Below the pieces are notes generated by a model. The model was not told where the DNA came from. It did no database searches and was given only the letters and a program-made list of their open reading frames with translations. From Scleroderma bovista (Eukaryota > Basidiomycota > Agaricomycetes > Boletales > Sclerodermataceae), in assembly GCA_037178675.1 (NCBI GenBank), contig JAYMGJ010000094.1:32717-96716 (forward strand): 64,000 bases of DNA, given 5' to 3'. Below, piece by piece: positions 10,841-21,916 of this stretch (the first letter of the stretch is position 1; each line of letters begins with the position of its first letter). Made by a program: the position numbers and the translations under genes.

Positions 10841-12955
10841 TCACCAATTCCAATTATCATCGTCATCAAACTTTGAGGACACGGCTTTCTGCGTTCCTGT
10901 TCCGCGCGACACATCATCAGTCAGAGTAGCAGCAGGGACGACGGCCAACTTGACTGCGTCGGGAACCATCACGTGCCCCATACGGACGGTGTCGTCGCCG
11001 TCGTCGTCATCGAGAAGGTCGTTAGTTCGTGCGATATTCGTGCTGGCAGAAAGGGGCGTGCGGAGGGACGAGGTGCTCGATGAGGGGGAGGGAGAAACAG
11101 AGTCCGAGAGTGCGGACATGATCGACTGCGACACGTCCGCGAAGAGAACGGACGCCCGTTTTTGGCTCTTGGAGAGTCTGTTTCATGAGTAGGGAATTAT
11201 ATCGCGTCAAACCTCATTGCATGAAAGAAAGATGAATGCAATAGACGCACGTTTCTGCGCTTTGGAATTTCTTTCCAACACTCCCAATCCACGATGACAC
11301 CGGTCCACCAACGCTCGGGCCCATCGCGAACGAGCCTAGACCAGGGACTGAAGATGCCGGAGGAAAGGCTGTCGCCAGTGACGTGCGGCGCGAGTATTTC
11401 ACGTCCCTTGTGCTTGGAGTGGGCAGCGGGCGAGGCGAGGCAGAAGACAAATTTGTGGGTAATGCGGTGTGTTTAAATGCGGAAGGCGGAGGATTTGAGG
11501 TCTGGCGCGAGGACAACGCGGTTTGCGGTCCAGTTGGGTGAGATATGTCCGATGCGCTCCCGTGCATCATCCCGTCGGTGCGCTGTTCTGCCGATTTGTG
11601 CCGCAAGTTCGTAGAATCGGTTGAACCCTCACGCGATCGAGACCGGGTAGTTCGCCTGTGTAGACTGGCGCTGCGGCGACCAGAGGGCGCCGCATCCATG
11701 CTACTTGACCGCACATCATCTACAGCACCGGCACCTCCGCCTGCTCCTTCACCTTCACAGAAAGAAGATACGGAGCTCGTCGAGATGCGCCAGTTGCTGA
11801 GCCCAGACGAAGTGTCTGCCGAAACGGACACAGAAGAATCGCTTTCGTGCTGGGAATGTGTCGCTGTACGCGGCTTCGCAGGTCTCTGTAGCGGATCTGA
11901 GACTGCGCTACTGGTGGCTCCGAGATCAGTGAGCCCAGCCGCGATCTTGCGGACGCCTTCTTTGAATCCGTCCAATGCTAAACCTCCTAGGGCGACATTT
12001 GTACTGGAGACGGAAACAGGGTTGTCGTAACCGCCTCCTCCTGCCACAACACTGCGGTTGACAATTCGTTCCCATCTGCGCTTCACTGTTAAGGGGGAAT
12101 GTGTCAGTTGGTTGTATGGGTAGCACGAAGATGGGGGAGCAGATACCCACAGTCTGCCAGTTCCTTCTCATGCACAGCGAGTTGTTCCCGCAGCTCAAGA
12201 CATTTCCTCTCTTTCTGTGCGATAAAGTGCAATAAATCTGCATGTCTGGTTCATAGTTGTGGGTAACATGTTTAGCATTCAGCATTTCCTTCAGGCGGAC
12301 GGAGCAAGCAGCTATAGTAAAGGACTCACTTCTCAACCAATGTCAATGGCTCTCTCTCCTTTGCACCAACCTCCTCCAACGACTCCCTATTTGAATTTGG
12401 TAGATCATTCATCACGAGACTCTCCCTCTTGCCTCCCATCCTGCCAGCATTCAGAGAAACGCGGGGCCCATCTCCCTCGAGCATACGACCACGACTTGGG
12501 GGACTAGATACTGAACTGGGACCAGCCCTGGTCAGACTACGTCGATGTTTCTGACCCTCTATTCGTTCCCAGGGAGAGGGCGAAGAGGGCGTGAAGTACG
12601 CAATCGAAGATTGTCTCCTCTTGGCCTTCACACCTGCGCTCGCGGGTGTCATCGTGCTGTGACCATGCTCCTCTCTTCTTGCCACAGCTACTGCGAAGGA
12701 AGTCAGAGAGGGAGAAGCGCTCTGCATAACGTCGTCATTCCAGGACTCGTTTTGCGACGCGACTGTCACCGCTGTTTTTGGTGCTTTGGGCGTTTTTAGT
12801 CGTATTCGTGTGGTTGCCGACGCGTTTCCGCTGAGCAATAATATAGGCGAAGTTGGCGGTGATGGTAAGGCAGAGTGTGGAATATCTGGCGGTTTGATTA
12901 GTGGTGCATCGAGTGTTAAATGTGTCGTGGCAGTGAGTTGGAGCGGTGAGGACAT
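10841..12955 (-). CDS. Coiled-coil protein resembling fungal DUF4048 proteins
   Basis: Four exons in transcript order (12955-12330, 12245-12151, 12085-11251, 11177-10841) give 630 residues. Residues 1-210 are Ser/Pro/Thr-rich and probably disordered (PPDIPHSALPSPPTSP, KRRQSSIAYFTP). Exon 2 and the start of exon 3 encode a short coiled-coil: LLHFIAQKERKCLELREQLA, then HEKELADLKRRWERIV. This pattern of a helix rich in QER..LELREEL followed by LKRRW is what I remember for DUF4048-type fungal proteins. Another Ser-rich stretch follows, then a conserved-looking motif SKSQKRASVLFADVSQSIMS and an acidic end. No catalytic domain or membrane segment is visible. Function is unknown; a cytoskeletal or signalling scaffold is only a guess from composition. 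Confidence 0.72.
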
Positions 12956-13239
12956 GGTGGTCGTTGTTCAACTTGAGGGCAAATGGTTACAAAAGATTCC
13001 GGGATGTCTAGCATCGAAAACAACCAGTAGGAACACTATGGTACATGCACTACACTCAATCAGACGAGTGGTCCAGACTGGTTCGTCCACGCGAAGTGAC
13101 GTAGTCGAGTCGACCATTTCGCTACGGGGTGGTTAGGCTACAACTTCAATCTGGCAACCCACACAACTTCGGCTCGGAATCGGATCGCAGGCTTCGTGCA
13201 ATTCGCCAACTTCTTTGCTAGCATGAAAATCCTTAGCTT
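12956..13239. other. Intergenic, upstream of the coiled-coil gene
   Basis: Probable promoter of the minus-strand coiled-coil gene. No ORF, repeat or motif worth naming was seen. Confidence 0.4.
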
Positions 13240-13685
13240 AAGATGGGTGGAAAGAGTGGCCTGGGCTTCCGCCTAGCACTGCATTTGAGACGGATGAGTG
13301 CGATATTTTCCCGTGACGGTGAGTAAAATTGAGTCTTGATCCCGAGCACAGCATGATCATTCAAAGCACATATTTTCGAAGTTGGAACTGGTTTATTCCA
13401 TGCGGCTCCGAAAGCGACTCGAGCGGCTATCTTTATTCCTGTCTTCCCATTGGCCTGAACATAGCCCTGGTGAATGGTCATGGACAAACTCCCTGGGGCA
13501 GTGCTATGTAGCTCCATCGAAGGGTCCCGGGTCCGCTCCCGGATCAGTGGCCAGTGCAGTTTGATGATCGGAATACTTGCAAAGGCGGCGCCCATGACGG
13601 CTCCAAAATACCTGATTTGAAGGCGTCAATCATGGATTGGGCAGTGAATTCTCCACTATCACCGCCAGTCACCAGCAGTCACCGT

Positions 13686-13691
13686 TATAAA
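13686..13691 (+). promoter_or_regulatory. Probable TATA box of GH3 copy A
   Basis: TATAAA lies about 80 bases before the start codon inside GTTATAAATCTAGACAACCA. The same block occurs before GH3 copy B at 24259-24264, so it was duplicated with the gene. Confidence 0.55.
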
Positions 13692-13770
13692 TCTAGACAA
13701 CCAGTGAGCTACTGACCAGACCACCTACCACATATTACGCCCTTTCTTCTTCCAAGTGTTGATCACCACT

Positions 13771-16020
13771 ATGACCACTGCAGGCCAGTTTCCACCTCAG
13801 CCAATTTCGCACCTCCCGTCAGAGCTTCTAGCAAGCCTACAGGAGCGTACTCATGCAGTACTCTCATACCTCGTCAACGCCAACTCGATTTCGACATACT
13901 TCAAGGATGCGGACTCTCTTTCGGCCTTCCGGGATGCTCTCGGTCTGACCACCCACGGACAGCTGGACAGCGACCTGCTATCTAACCCAGACCTCTTATT
14001 CAATGCATACCACGATACCGTCACATTAACCGATGATCGCAACTATCGCCCCTTCGTCTCGCGCTTCTTCGAACAGCCATGCAAAACTTCTACTGTAGAG
14101 AATCTTATGGCCCCTGGCATGCCGTTCTTCATCGTTCATTCTTCAGGCACTTCGGGTGGGGCCCCAAAGTGTTATCCCAAATATCGCCACCCAGAACATA
14201 TGTCGACGTCCACGTCGCATGTCATGACTGCTACCGCCCCAGTCAGCAAAAGCGGTGGAAAGAACTGTCTACTGTATTCCCTCATCAGCCGACAAGTGGT
14301 CACATCATTGAGCGATGATGGAGAGGTGGACAGGCGCATGCCTGTCTGCCTCATGTCCACGGGTACCGTCCGCATGTTCAACGATATGGTGAATTTGGGT
14401 TTATTGGCGATTTCAATTTACGTATTGACTGTGTCGCCAGGTGGTTGACAGGGACGCCATCTACCAGACAGCGAAGAGTGCGTATGCTCCCTGATCTTGT
14501 GGGCGGTACTGATCGATTATCTTTCCAGTCCCAAACCACTCCTCACCAATGGCCGTCTCATATATACTAAACTACAAGTCCATGCTATTCGTGCACGCAT
14601 TGTTTGCTGTGCAGGAGCGCCAACTCGAGTTGATCAATGCCATGTTCACAACGGTGCTTCGCGATTTCTGTCAGGTCATCGGAAGCAGCTGGGATACCAT
14701 CTTGGATTGTATCGAGTCGGGGACTGTACCGGCCCTGGATGGGATCGATCATGTGAGAGAACATCTTGAGGTGAATTGATTTTTGCCCCCATTTTCGCTG
14801 TGCCCCTGTCTCATTAATCTCCTTATCTACCAAACAACAGCGCTACTTCAAAGCTGACCCTGAGCGGGCTGCGGAACTGAGGGAGATTGATACAAATGCA
14901 TCCGGATGGTTGACGAAAGTCTGGCCTGGCTTGCACAGCGCTTTCGCCATTTCTAGCGGGCAGTTCGTTATGGCTGTTCCTGAGGTGTGTTTCTCAATGT
15001 TTTGATGGCGCTGAATACCGAAAATTTGTGCACAGATTCGGCATTACATCGGGCCTGATATCCCTCTGCACTCACTTGGTATCACTTGCAGTGAAGCCTT
15101 TCTTGCTCTTCCATATGATCAGCGGGATCCAAATCTGTACAAGATCGTTGGATCAGATGACATCATTGAATTCCTTCCCGAACACACCCCGGAAGAGTCG
15201 CAATACGTGGTCCAATCGGTGCGCTTTGCAATAATGTCTGATCAATTGCCAAACTTAACATTCATTATTATCAGTGGAATGTCGAAGTAGGGAAGAGATA
15301 TGAAATTATCTTGACGACCAGAGATGGGTTTTGGCGGTTCCGTCTCAACGATATCGTGGAGGTGGTTGGATTTGACCCCCGTGACGGGCAACCCATTATC
15401 CACTACATAGAGGTGCGCTCGAAATCTCATTTGCAACATCCAAGTTACTCATACATCCCTTTTAGCGCCGAGAGTAAGGACCAGGACCAACTCTTTATAC
15501 ATCTTCATGCTAATATGATTTTTTTCCGTTAGTGGTGGCTTGCGGATCGCCAACGAGATAACGACGGAGGACCAACTTCGTCAGGTGGTCATCGCATCAT
15601 CGAAGATACTTGGGACTGTCTCCGAGTTCTGTGCTGCACCAGATTTTCGCATGACCATGTCCCGATACGCTTTCTATGTCGAGTTGCAGAATGAGATCCG
15701 TGAGTGCCCTCCCACCTCCCCAACCGCAAGGTTACTGATTTGAACTGGGCTTCCTAGCTCCAAGTGCATCGACTGTTCCCCAGCTCGTTCATGATGCCCT
15801 CTCCGAGTACAACGGCAACTACCTAAAAGAAAATCTCTACGGCAGAATTGACAAACCGGTTGTCCGTATCCTTCGCCGAGGGACGTTCGGGGAATTTAGA
15901 GAATGGAAGGCTTGCAAGGACAACATCGCTGCAGGGCAGATCAAAGTGCCAGCTGTGGTGTATAACCCAGAGATATTGCAATTCTTAGACGAGCGCGTGA
16001 TCCAAGAGTTTTCAGCATGA
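13771..16020 (+). CDS. GH3-family acyl-acid amido synthetase, copy A
   Basis: Nine exons (13771-14388, 14441-14477, 14529-14770, 14841-14984, 15036-15218, 15275-15412, 15466-15473, 15533-15699, 15758-16020) give 599 residues, the usual GH3 size. The ATP-binding motif HSSGTSGGAPK sits near residues 122-133. Later come the GITCSEAFLALPYD region and FWRFRLNDIVEVVGFDPRDG, which corresponds to the second nucleotide-binding motif (YR.GD.V.V.GF in plants). Plant GH3 enzymes adenylate jasmonate, auxin or other acyl acids and couple them to amino acids. The fungal relatives are recognised by homology but their substrates are, as far as I know, not established. No signal peptide, so probably cytosolic. 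The 8-base exon 7 is required to keep the frame. An MFS transporter gene follows 590 bases downstream on the same strand. Confidence 0.9.
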
Positions 16021-16611
16021 TAGTATTGTGTTACTAATTCTCGTGTAATCATAGAGGTATTTAACTCGTTTTTGTATGCTATGTATACCAAGTTACATCC
16101 GAATATTGGCTATCCTCCATAGATTCAAATGGCCATTCATATCAGGGGCTTGGCGGAATATGATGGCGGTGGTAGTCAGCGGCTAACAATGTACTACTAT
16201 GAGTGGAGTACCAGAGAGTGGTCAATAGCTCCGCTGTGGAAAAAGCCGTAGTTCGGAGACCACTTTACAAGTGTACTACCAGCTCTCTACTGACAAGGTG
16301 AATGACACAGTCATTCGTATTGACATGCGCCAAGGAGGTCAGTTTGGCGTGCACCGGCTGGCGGTATATCTACTGAAACCACGGTATGGTACATTCATCT
16401 TTGCGCTTCGCAATTGCCCGCGACTCACAACCGTGAATGTCGACTAGCACTTCGTCTCCCTGGCCCCAAAGTCAGATTCTATTAGATGAAGATAGTCATT
16501 TCACTAAAATTACTAGGACTGGTGATTACAGCAGCAATTTGAGACGCCCGATGTTATTCGGGTGAGGAACGACTGTCTTCTTTCGAGTCTTTCGTTTGTC
16601 TAGGGGAGACT
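16021..16611. other. Between GH3 copy A and the MFS gene
   Basis: The first 210 bases are the shared 3' flank of the GH3 duplication. Positions 16228-16330 match a second site beyond the MFS gene (see repeat). The rest presumably contains the MFS promoter; no motif stands out. Confidence 0.5.
16228..16330 (+). repeat. About 100-base direct repeat, left of the MFS gene
   Basis: The block from GCTCCGCTGTGGAAAA through GTAGTTC.GAGAC, ACAAG.GTAC and ACAAGGTGAATG is repeated in the same orientation at 18977-19080. The two copies bracket the MFS transporter gene. Identity is imperfect, roughly four bases in five by eye. Confidence 0.6.
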
Positions 16612-18840
16612 ATGCCTGGTCCCGATTATCATCCAGGGCGAAAACATTTCCTCTTGACGATGCCATTCCAGCCCACGATGACCTTGGTCACTGACATCGA
16701 ACAAAAAAACGTAGACTTTCTCAGCACATCTCGCGTTGCTGCTTTGTTGGGATCTGTTCTCGTTGCGCTCTGTTCTGGCACAAACTATGTCTGTGCAATT
16801 CAATTGTCATTGATCCATTTTTATCCTAACACTCGTTATTACAGATTTATTCCGGTGGGTTCACGTTTATGATGGAATTCTCGCGTGTGTTCTGAGCCAA
16901 GTTGGTGCCTAGTATATGCACCGCAGCTTGGAGCTCGGCTTCACTTGACGCACACCCAGCTCAATGTCGTTGGGCTCGCGGGTAATGGTGTGTAGTCGCT
17001 CTCCAGCCCAAAGTTAAGCGTATATTAACATACGTAGCTGGCACATACATTGCTGGCCCTATAGTGGGCCGCATTGTAGATACGCATGGCCCTCGGATAC
17101 CCCTCATGGGGGCTTTCGTATGTTGTCTTGCGGGATACGCAGGGATAAAGCGCATGTTTGACAATGGCGTTGCTGCTGATACAACTCTCTCCTCGGGGTA
17201 TTTTGCTATGCTTGTTTTGTGTTCATCATTCACTGGCTTTGGCGCCATCGGTGGCCTGTCTTCCGCCATCAATACAACAGCCAAGAGCTTTCCCCCATCA
17301 ATGGTATGTTCCTTCTTTCCACTTTTGAAGAGCACTGTGTTGGCGAGCACCGGTGATGACCGTTCTGTGGGAGGAGTGTAATTAGTGAAAATGATCTCTC
17401 ACGACGTGTTTCCTCAGCATGCGTCAACGACTGGCTTGGTCATCTCTGGTTTCGGGCTCTCGGCCTTCTTTTTCTCGACCATTGCGCGCACCTTCTTTCC
17501 AGGTGATACGTCGGCGTTATTGCTCCTCCTGGTCCTCACTACTTCACTGCCCATGCTGGCGGCACTATTTGTTGTGCGACCTATACCCCTTCCGTCAGTT
17601 CATCTACTTCCGAAGGTGAGCCAATCCGAGGACCGCGATCCAGTTTTCAATGAAGCGGCCGTGCCTTCCATCCATTCTATTCATGCAGTTGACACCGTGG
17701 AATCAGAGAGTCGTCAGCCTCTTCTTGACAATCAGAGGAGGGCTAGTTATTGTGCTGTACCCGAATCATTGATGGTTACAGAAGTGGGGCTAGCCAATGG
17801 TCAGAGTTATTTAGAGCCGAAAGAATTGCCAGACATATATGGTGTCCAGCTTCTTAGAACCCCAGACTTTTACCTCCTCGTTATGATTGTATCACTATGT
17901 AAGTCTGTTCAAGCTCAAGCTCAGCTTCACTTTCTAATGACCTTTTTGCAGTGGTGGGAGTGGGATTAATGTGTTGGTTTTCCTTGTATCACCCGAGCGG
18001 GTTGGATGGCTTTTGACAATCTCAATGCAGATATTAATAATGTTGGCTCGATCGCCCTGGCTCTCTACACCAACACAAGCCCCGCCTATGATGAAATAGA
18101 AGCCTCTGCATGGCAAACCACCCAGGTATCCATCCTGAGTATCTGCAACTGGGCCGGTCGGATACTAATAGGTGGCATATCCTCTGTATCGTCCCTTGCC
18201 TTGCTGAAACCCCTTGTAGGCCTGGTCTCGGACTTCATGCGGACCCGTCTCCACATGCGCCGTGCATACAGTTTGTGTATCGTGTCCTCGTTATTCATAA
18301 TCTCCCAGTTGGCAGCAATTAGCGTGTCGAACATCAATGCACTGTGGATTGCAAGTGCCATGGTAGGAGTTGCATATGGCAGCTGCTCTGGGGTGCTCCC
18401 CTCGATTGTCATAGAGTGGTTTGGGCTAGGTGAGTGTAGAATCTCGTCTATTTCGTGTACAAAGCCATCTTTGTACTGATAAACGTGAACCATCAACAAC
18501 AGCCCATCAATCGGAAAACTGGGGATGGGTGATACTGTCGCCACTCCCATCCGTAAATCTTTTTGCAATCATGTTCGGGCGAAACCTCGACGCGCACACT
18601 CTGGACCAAGACTCAAATACGACTACGCATATTCAACATGCTATCCCTCCGTTTAGCAAGCTGATTTTCCGGAACATGTCGGAGCGTCAGTGTCTAATCG
18701 GTCGAGAGTGTTATGTGTCAAGTTTTAGAGTCACACTTATGATCTCTGTGGTTTCGCTGGTGCTGAGTGTAGTGGCTGTGATTCGAGATGGACGGCGGAA
18801 CCAGGCGGAGGCGAGGAGAAATGAGCAAGTATGTGGGTGA
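16612..18840 (+). CDS. MFS transporter, MCH1/Nodulin-like monocarboxylate type
   Basis: Nine exons (16612-16788, 16845-16854, 16913-16987, 17038-17303, 17418-17898, 17952-17972, 18031-18171, 18220-18429, 18503-18840) give 572 residues. Spliced landmarks are ALLGSVLVALCSGTNYIYSV and YAPQLGARLHLTHTQLNVVG, then GPIVGRIVDTHGPR (an MFS loop 2-3 motif) in the first half. After a long polar central loop come GLMYINNVGSIALALY and RILIGLVSDFMRTRLHMRRA. About twelve hydrophobic segments fit a major facilitator. The pattern is that of fungal MCH1 and nodulin-like transporters, which are related to monocarboxylate carriers; no substrate is proven. The first ATG at 16612 is used; ATGs at 16660 and 16678 are also possible. 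It lies between the two GH3 copies, so transport of an acyl acid or amide conjugate is an attractive but unproven idea. Confidence 0.85.
16845..16854 (+). other. 10-base microexon of the MFS gene
   Basis: ATTTATTCCG lies between introns 16789-16844 and 16855-16912, both GT..AG. It supplies IYS in GTNYIYSVYAPQ; skipping it would break both frame and motif. Confidence 0.75.
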
Positions 18841-19599
18841 GGGGAGTCATTCAGATTGGAGTCCATACTACACTACACTAGAGCCCAATATCCAATATCA
18901 CCCTTGTTCACAAGGTCGCTGCACGTGGAAATTGTACGTAGACGCTTTTTCGACATCCGCGCAAATGCCTGTAACAAAGCTCCGCTGTGGAAAATGCTGT
19001 AGTTCAGAGACTTTCAGCAGCTTCACATGTACAAGAGTACGAGCCCTCTAATGATGTACAAGGTGAATGGCACATTTATGATTACACACTTAGACACTCA
19101 CCTCTACGATAGTTCAGCACACATCTGCATGTAAGGTCTAGCATAGGGCTCGTCCCTCCATATGACCATAAATTGGATTTTAAAAAAAAAAAAAATGTTT
19201 GGCCACTATTGGGGAGGGTGGTTTCTGATGATGTAGTAGATGGCGTACTCGTAAACTTGATGACGGTCTCCGACGGCTTTGTTCTGGTACAACTAATCAA
19301 ACCGTCAAAATTACACCCCTTCAACCATGGATCGGGATTGCCCGACTGTTGGAGACTATTTAAATCGTGGGATTACGCTTTATCATTCTAGCCAACGGTA
19401 AACACGTTGTGAACGACCCCAACGGATGCCCCCTTCATTGAGGTTTGTCGGGACTACGCAGACCTTCTCGATGTCCTCTCAGTTGTAGGTGCTTCTCGTA
19501 CTTTGCAGATATCCAATACTGACCGTTGAACTATCATTATCAGTGATATTGATGTTTCATTCACTGTCATAGCTTTCAGTGAGATCCTGATACTCCCAT
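18841..19599. other. Between MFS and 7TM genes
   Basis: Holds the right-hand direct repeat (18977-19080), an A-rich run near 19180-19195 and probably the first exon of the 7TM gene, which I could not place with certainty. No other gene is supported. Confidence 0.4.
18977..19080 (+). repeat. About 100-base direct repeat, right of the MFS gene
   Basis: Partner of 16228-16330. It begins GCTCCGCTGTGGAAAATGCT and ends ACAAGGTGAATGGCACA. It starts about 140 bases after the MFS stop codon. Confidence 0.6.
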
Positions 19600-21104
19600 T
19601 GTTATTTCGCCTGTTACACGTCCTGAAACTCGTGTGCAGCATTACTAATTTACGACTACACACTCACGATCGCACGAGAGATAGAGCTATTTTGGAAAAG
19701 GCCCAAAAGATCATGGGGGTTTGCCCTCTTCGTTTCCAATCGATATATCTCCATCCTAGGCCATGCACCAACAGGGGTGCATTCGTTCTGGTCACCGGAA
19801 ATACAATCAGACTATAGCGTTCGTCCTCCAGTAGACTCGCAATCTATCCCGTATTTTGACATGCAATCACGTTTTCTCTGAAACTAGTGGTGAGCTGAAC
19901 CCGATTTATTCACTTCCTGGATATTGATTTACACAGCACAATACCAGGTGTGAATCCATACGCCTCATTGACCAGTTGGTAATCGTTGTCGTCCAAGTAA
20001 TTGGATCAGGTGCGTAGTTCACTCTCGTACCTTATTTTCGTTATTGTGACGAACCATAGTTACCATGACTATGCGTGTCTATGCTCTTTATCAACGTAGC
20101 CGGCTAGTTTTGATCCCACTTCTGGTGCTTTGGGTTGGTGCACTAGTCGTTGGCTGTGTACGTGTGTTATCTCAGTGGAGGATTGTCCGATGGCTGCTTA
20201 GGCGACAAAAAGTGGGCAGTGTTCTCCAGTAACTTCTCTTCATCTGCGGATATTGGAACTCCTTCGCAACGGACAGGGAATGTCGGCTGCCCCTCCGATT
20301 CATATTTAACATCTGATCAGTAGGCCTTCCTTGTACTATGTTTGTAATCTGTGTTAACATCCCACAGAGCCGTGTGTATGTGACTCCAGTCGATCTTCCA
20401 ACAGCAAATTTTAACTTTAGTCGCGCTGTGTTATGAATACCATCACATTCAGATATAGCAATTGCATGGAGCGGACAACTCATTTATGACTTTGCTATCT
20501 TCTTACTGACCCTCGTGCGGTCTCTGCGGATTCGGAAACAGACGCCCCGGAGTATAGCAGACATCCTGCTACGAGATGGTGTGTCCATCGAACTCGCCCA
20601 TCCGCTGCAACTTACACCTTTAAATGCTAGGTTCCCTGTACTTTGCGTGTGTTGACGTTGGTTTTGTGTGAAGTTCTGTTGCTGATGAGATGCCGTCTGC
20701 TCAGGGTAATGTGTGGAGCCAATGTGGCGAATATAGCCGTGTTATTGGTGAGCTGTCGAGTCGCATCTCTTTCCACTTTCCTAAATTCAACCTGGATTAG
20801 TTGGCAAAGGTGAGTTTTCAACGACCTCTTAGCACTGAATGATGGTAGATCCTTTTCTTCCAGAACTCTCTCAAATCTGTCTTTGCTCCTTTGACCAATG
20901 TGTCAGTCTTCGTCAGTCAACAACTGATTACATATCTGGATCAACCACCATAGGATCTCTGCCATACTGATTTCAAGGCTTATGTTGAACCTGCGGGATC
21001 TAAAGGTAATGGATCCAATGGGATCTTCACCACATGCATTATCGCACACAAACATGGCATTTGCCATGTCACCTACTGGTACTAGTGCTGGAGTAATGCC
21101 ATGA
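19600..21104 (+). CDS. DUF6533-type fungal 7TM protein (5' end unresolved)
   Basis: No single frame is long, but spliced pieces reproduce the family from end to end. An exon starting at 19640 encodes LLIYDYTLTIAREIELFWKR and FALFVSNRYISILGHA. Exon 19948-20009 encodes ESIRLIDQLVIVVVQVIGS. The exon from 20060 encodes TMTMRVYALYQRSRLVLIPL. A later exon has IAIAWSGQLIYDFAIFLLTL and RSIADILLRDG. The end reads GSLYFAVMCGANVANIAVLL, then LAKNSLKSVFAPLTNV and ISAILISRLMLNLRDLK, with the stop at 21104. A 9-base exon (TTGGCAAAG) is needed near the end. Every junction I could test keeps the frame, so the gene looks alive. The family is typical of Agaricomycetes and resembles membrane receptors, but its ligand and role are unknown. 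The start codon and two middle junctions (about 20158-20440) were not resolved. Confidence 0.65.
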
Positions 21105-21916
21105 CCGATGCTGATATTCATGTGAGTGGACTGTAACTACTTCAAGTTGATATGATGAAACAGACTTTTAAGATGGGAAAAACAGTGTGTGCTTGCAATT
21201 ATATCTCATTGTGGATGTGGATGCAATGATTCTGTGAGTAATCAGAATGGATGGGTACAATTATGTGCCACATAACTTAAGGTGCAGCAGGTATGGCAAA
21301 GTTAAAGTCGAGGGATCAAACATGCTCGTCAGAAATACGGATGCCAATGGTCTAAATTGGCTGACCGCCGCAATAGCTGGCTGGTGCGGCCTTCAAATCA
21401 CAACCACAACCAACTAGGAGGAAAAGGTGTTTTGGGCCCACTCGGAGGTGTCCAGCAGAGCACATGTATTTACTTCAGTTGTTGTTATAAATATAAGAAC
21501 GATTCTACCTATGGATGTACAGCATGGGCAATGTAGCTATAAGAGTTTGCACAATCTTTGTTGACGTTCGAAGGTGCGAAAGTGATGGCGTCGACAACAG
21601 GCGCGAGAGAGAGAGCTGTTGAATGACATTGCATATACGAGATGAAGCGGGAATTGCTTTCGTTGCGCCACTGTGAAGGTGAGCGAGGAATTTCAACTTC
21701 CTTAAAATTCAGCTCGCCGAACTCATGGGGAGCTACAGTGGCTTTGGCCCCTCGTCGACGGTGAAGCTGCAGGGACAGACCAGTGAGATCGGCGCTGTCG
21801 ACTGGACAAATGATATGGTCGCTTCCAAGTTGCGCCGATGACAGGACTGTTTGTATATCAAAATTGCATATTACAGTGTGGGTATCACAAACCGCAACCA
21901 ATCGAAAATAAGACAA
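21105..21916. other. Right flank of the transposase; one 135-codon open frame
   Basis: A minus-strand open frame (21916-21509) directly follows the transposase stop but has no family signal, so it may only be part of the transposon's 3' region. Positions 21130-21490 are AT-rich without features. A Harbinger terminal repeat could lie here but I could not identify one. Confidence 0.35.

Larger units (their letters stand above)
13240..16230 (+). repeat. Segmental duplication, copy A (GH3 gene with both flanks)
   Basis: This aligns with about 23700-26815 in direct orientation, offset near 10.6 kb. The match begins upstream of the gene (GAAAGAGTGGCCTGGGCTTC), includes the TATA box and all nine exons and eight introns, and runs about 210 bases past the stop (GGGCTTGGCGGAATAT). 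The coding spans of both copies are exactly 2250 bases long. Confidence 0.85.

Noticed and set aside
11545..12030. 161-codon plus-strand open frame
   Set aside because: Antisense shadow of exon 3 of the coiled-coil gene; Ser/Arg-rich coding on the minus strand leaves open frames opposite.
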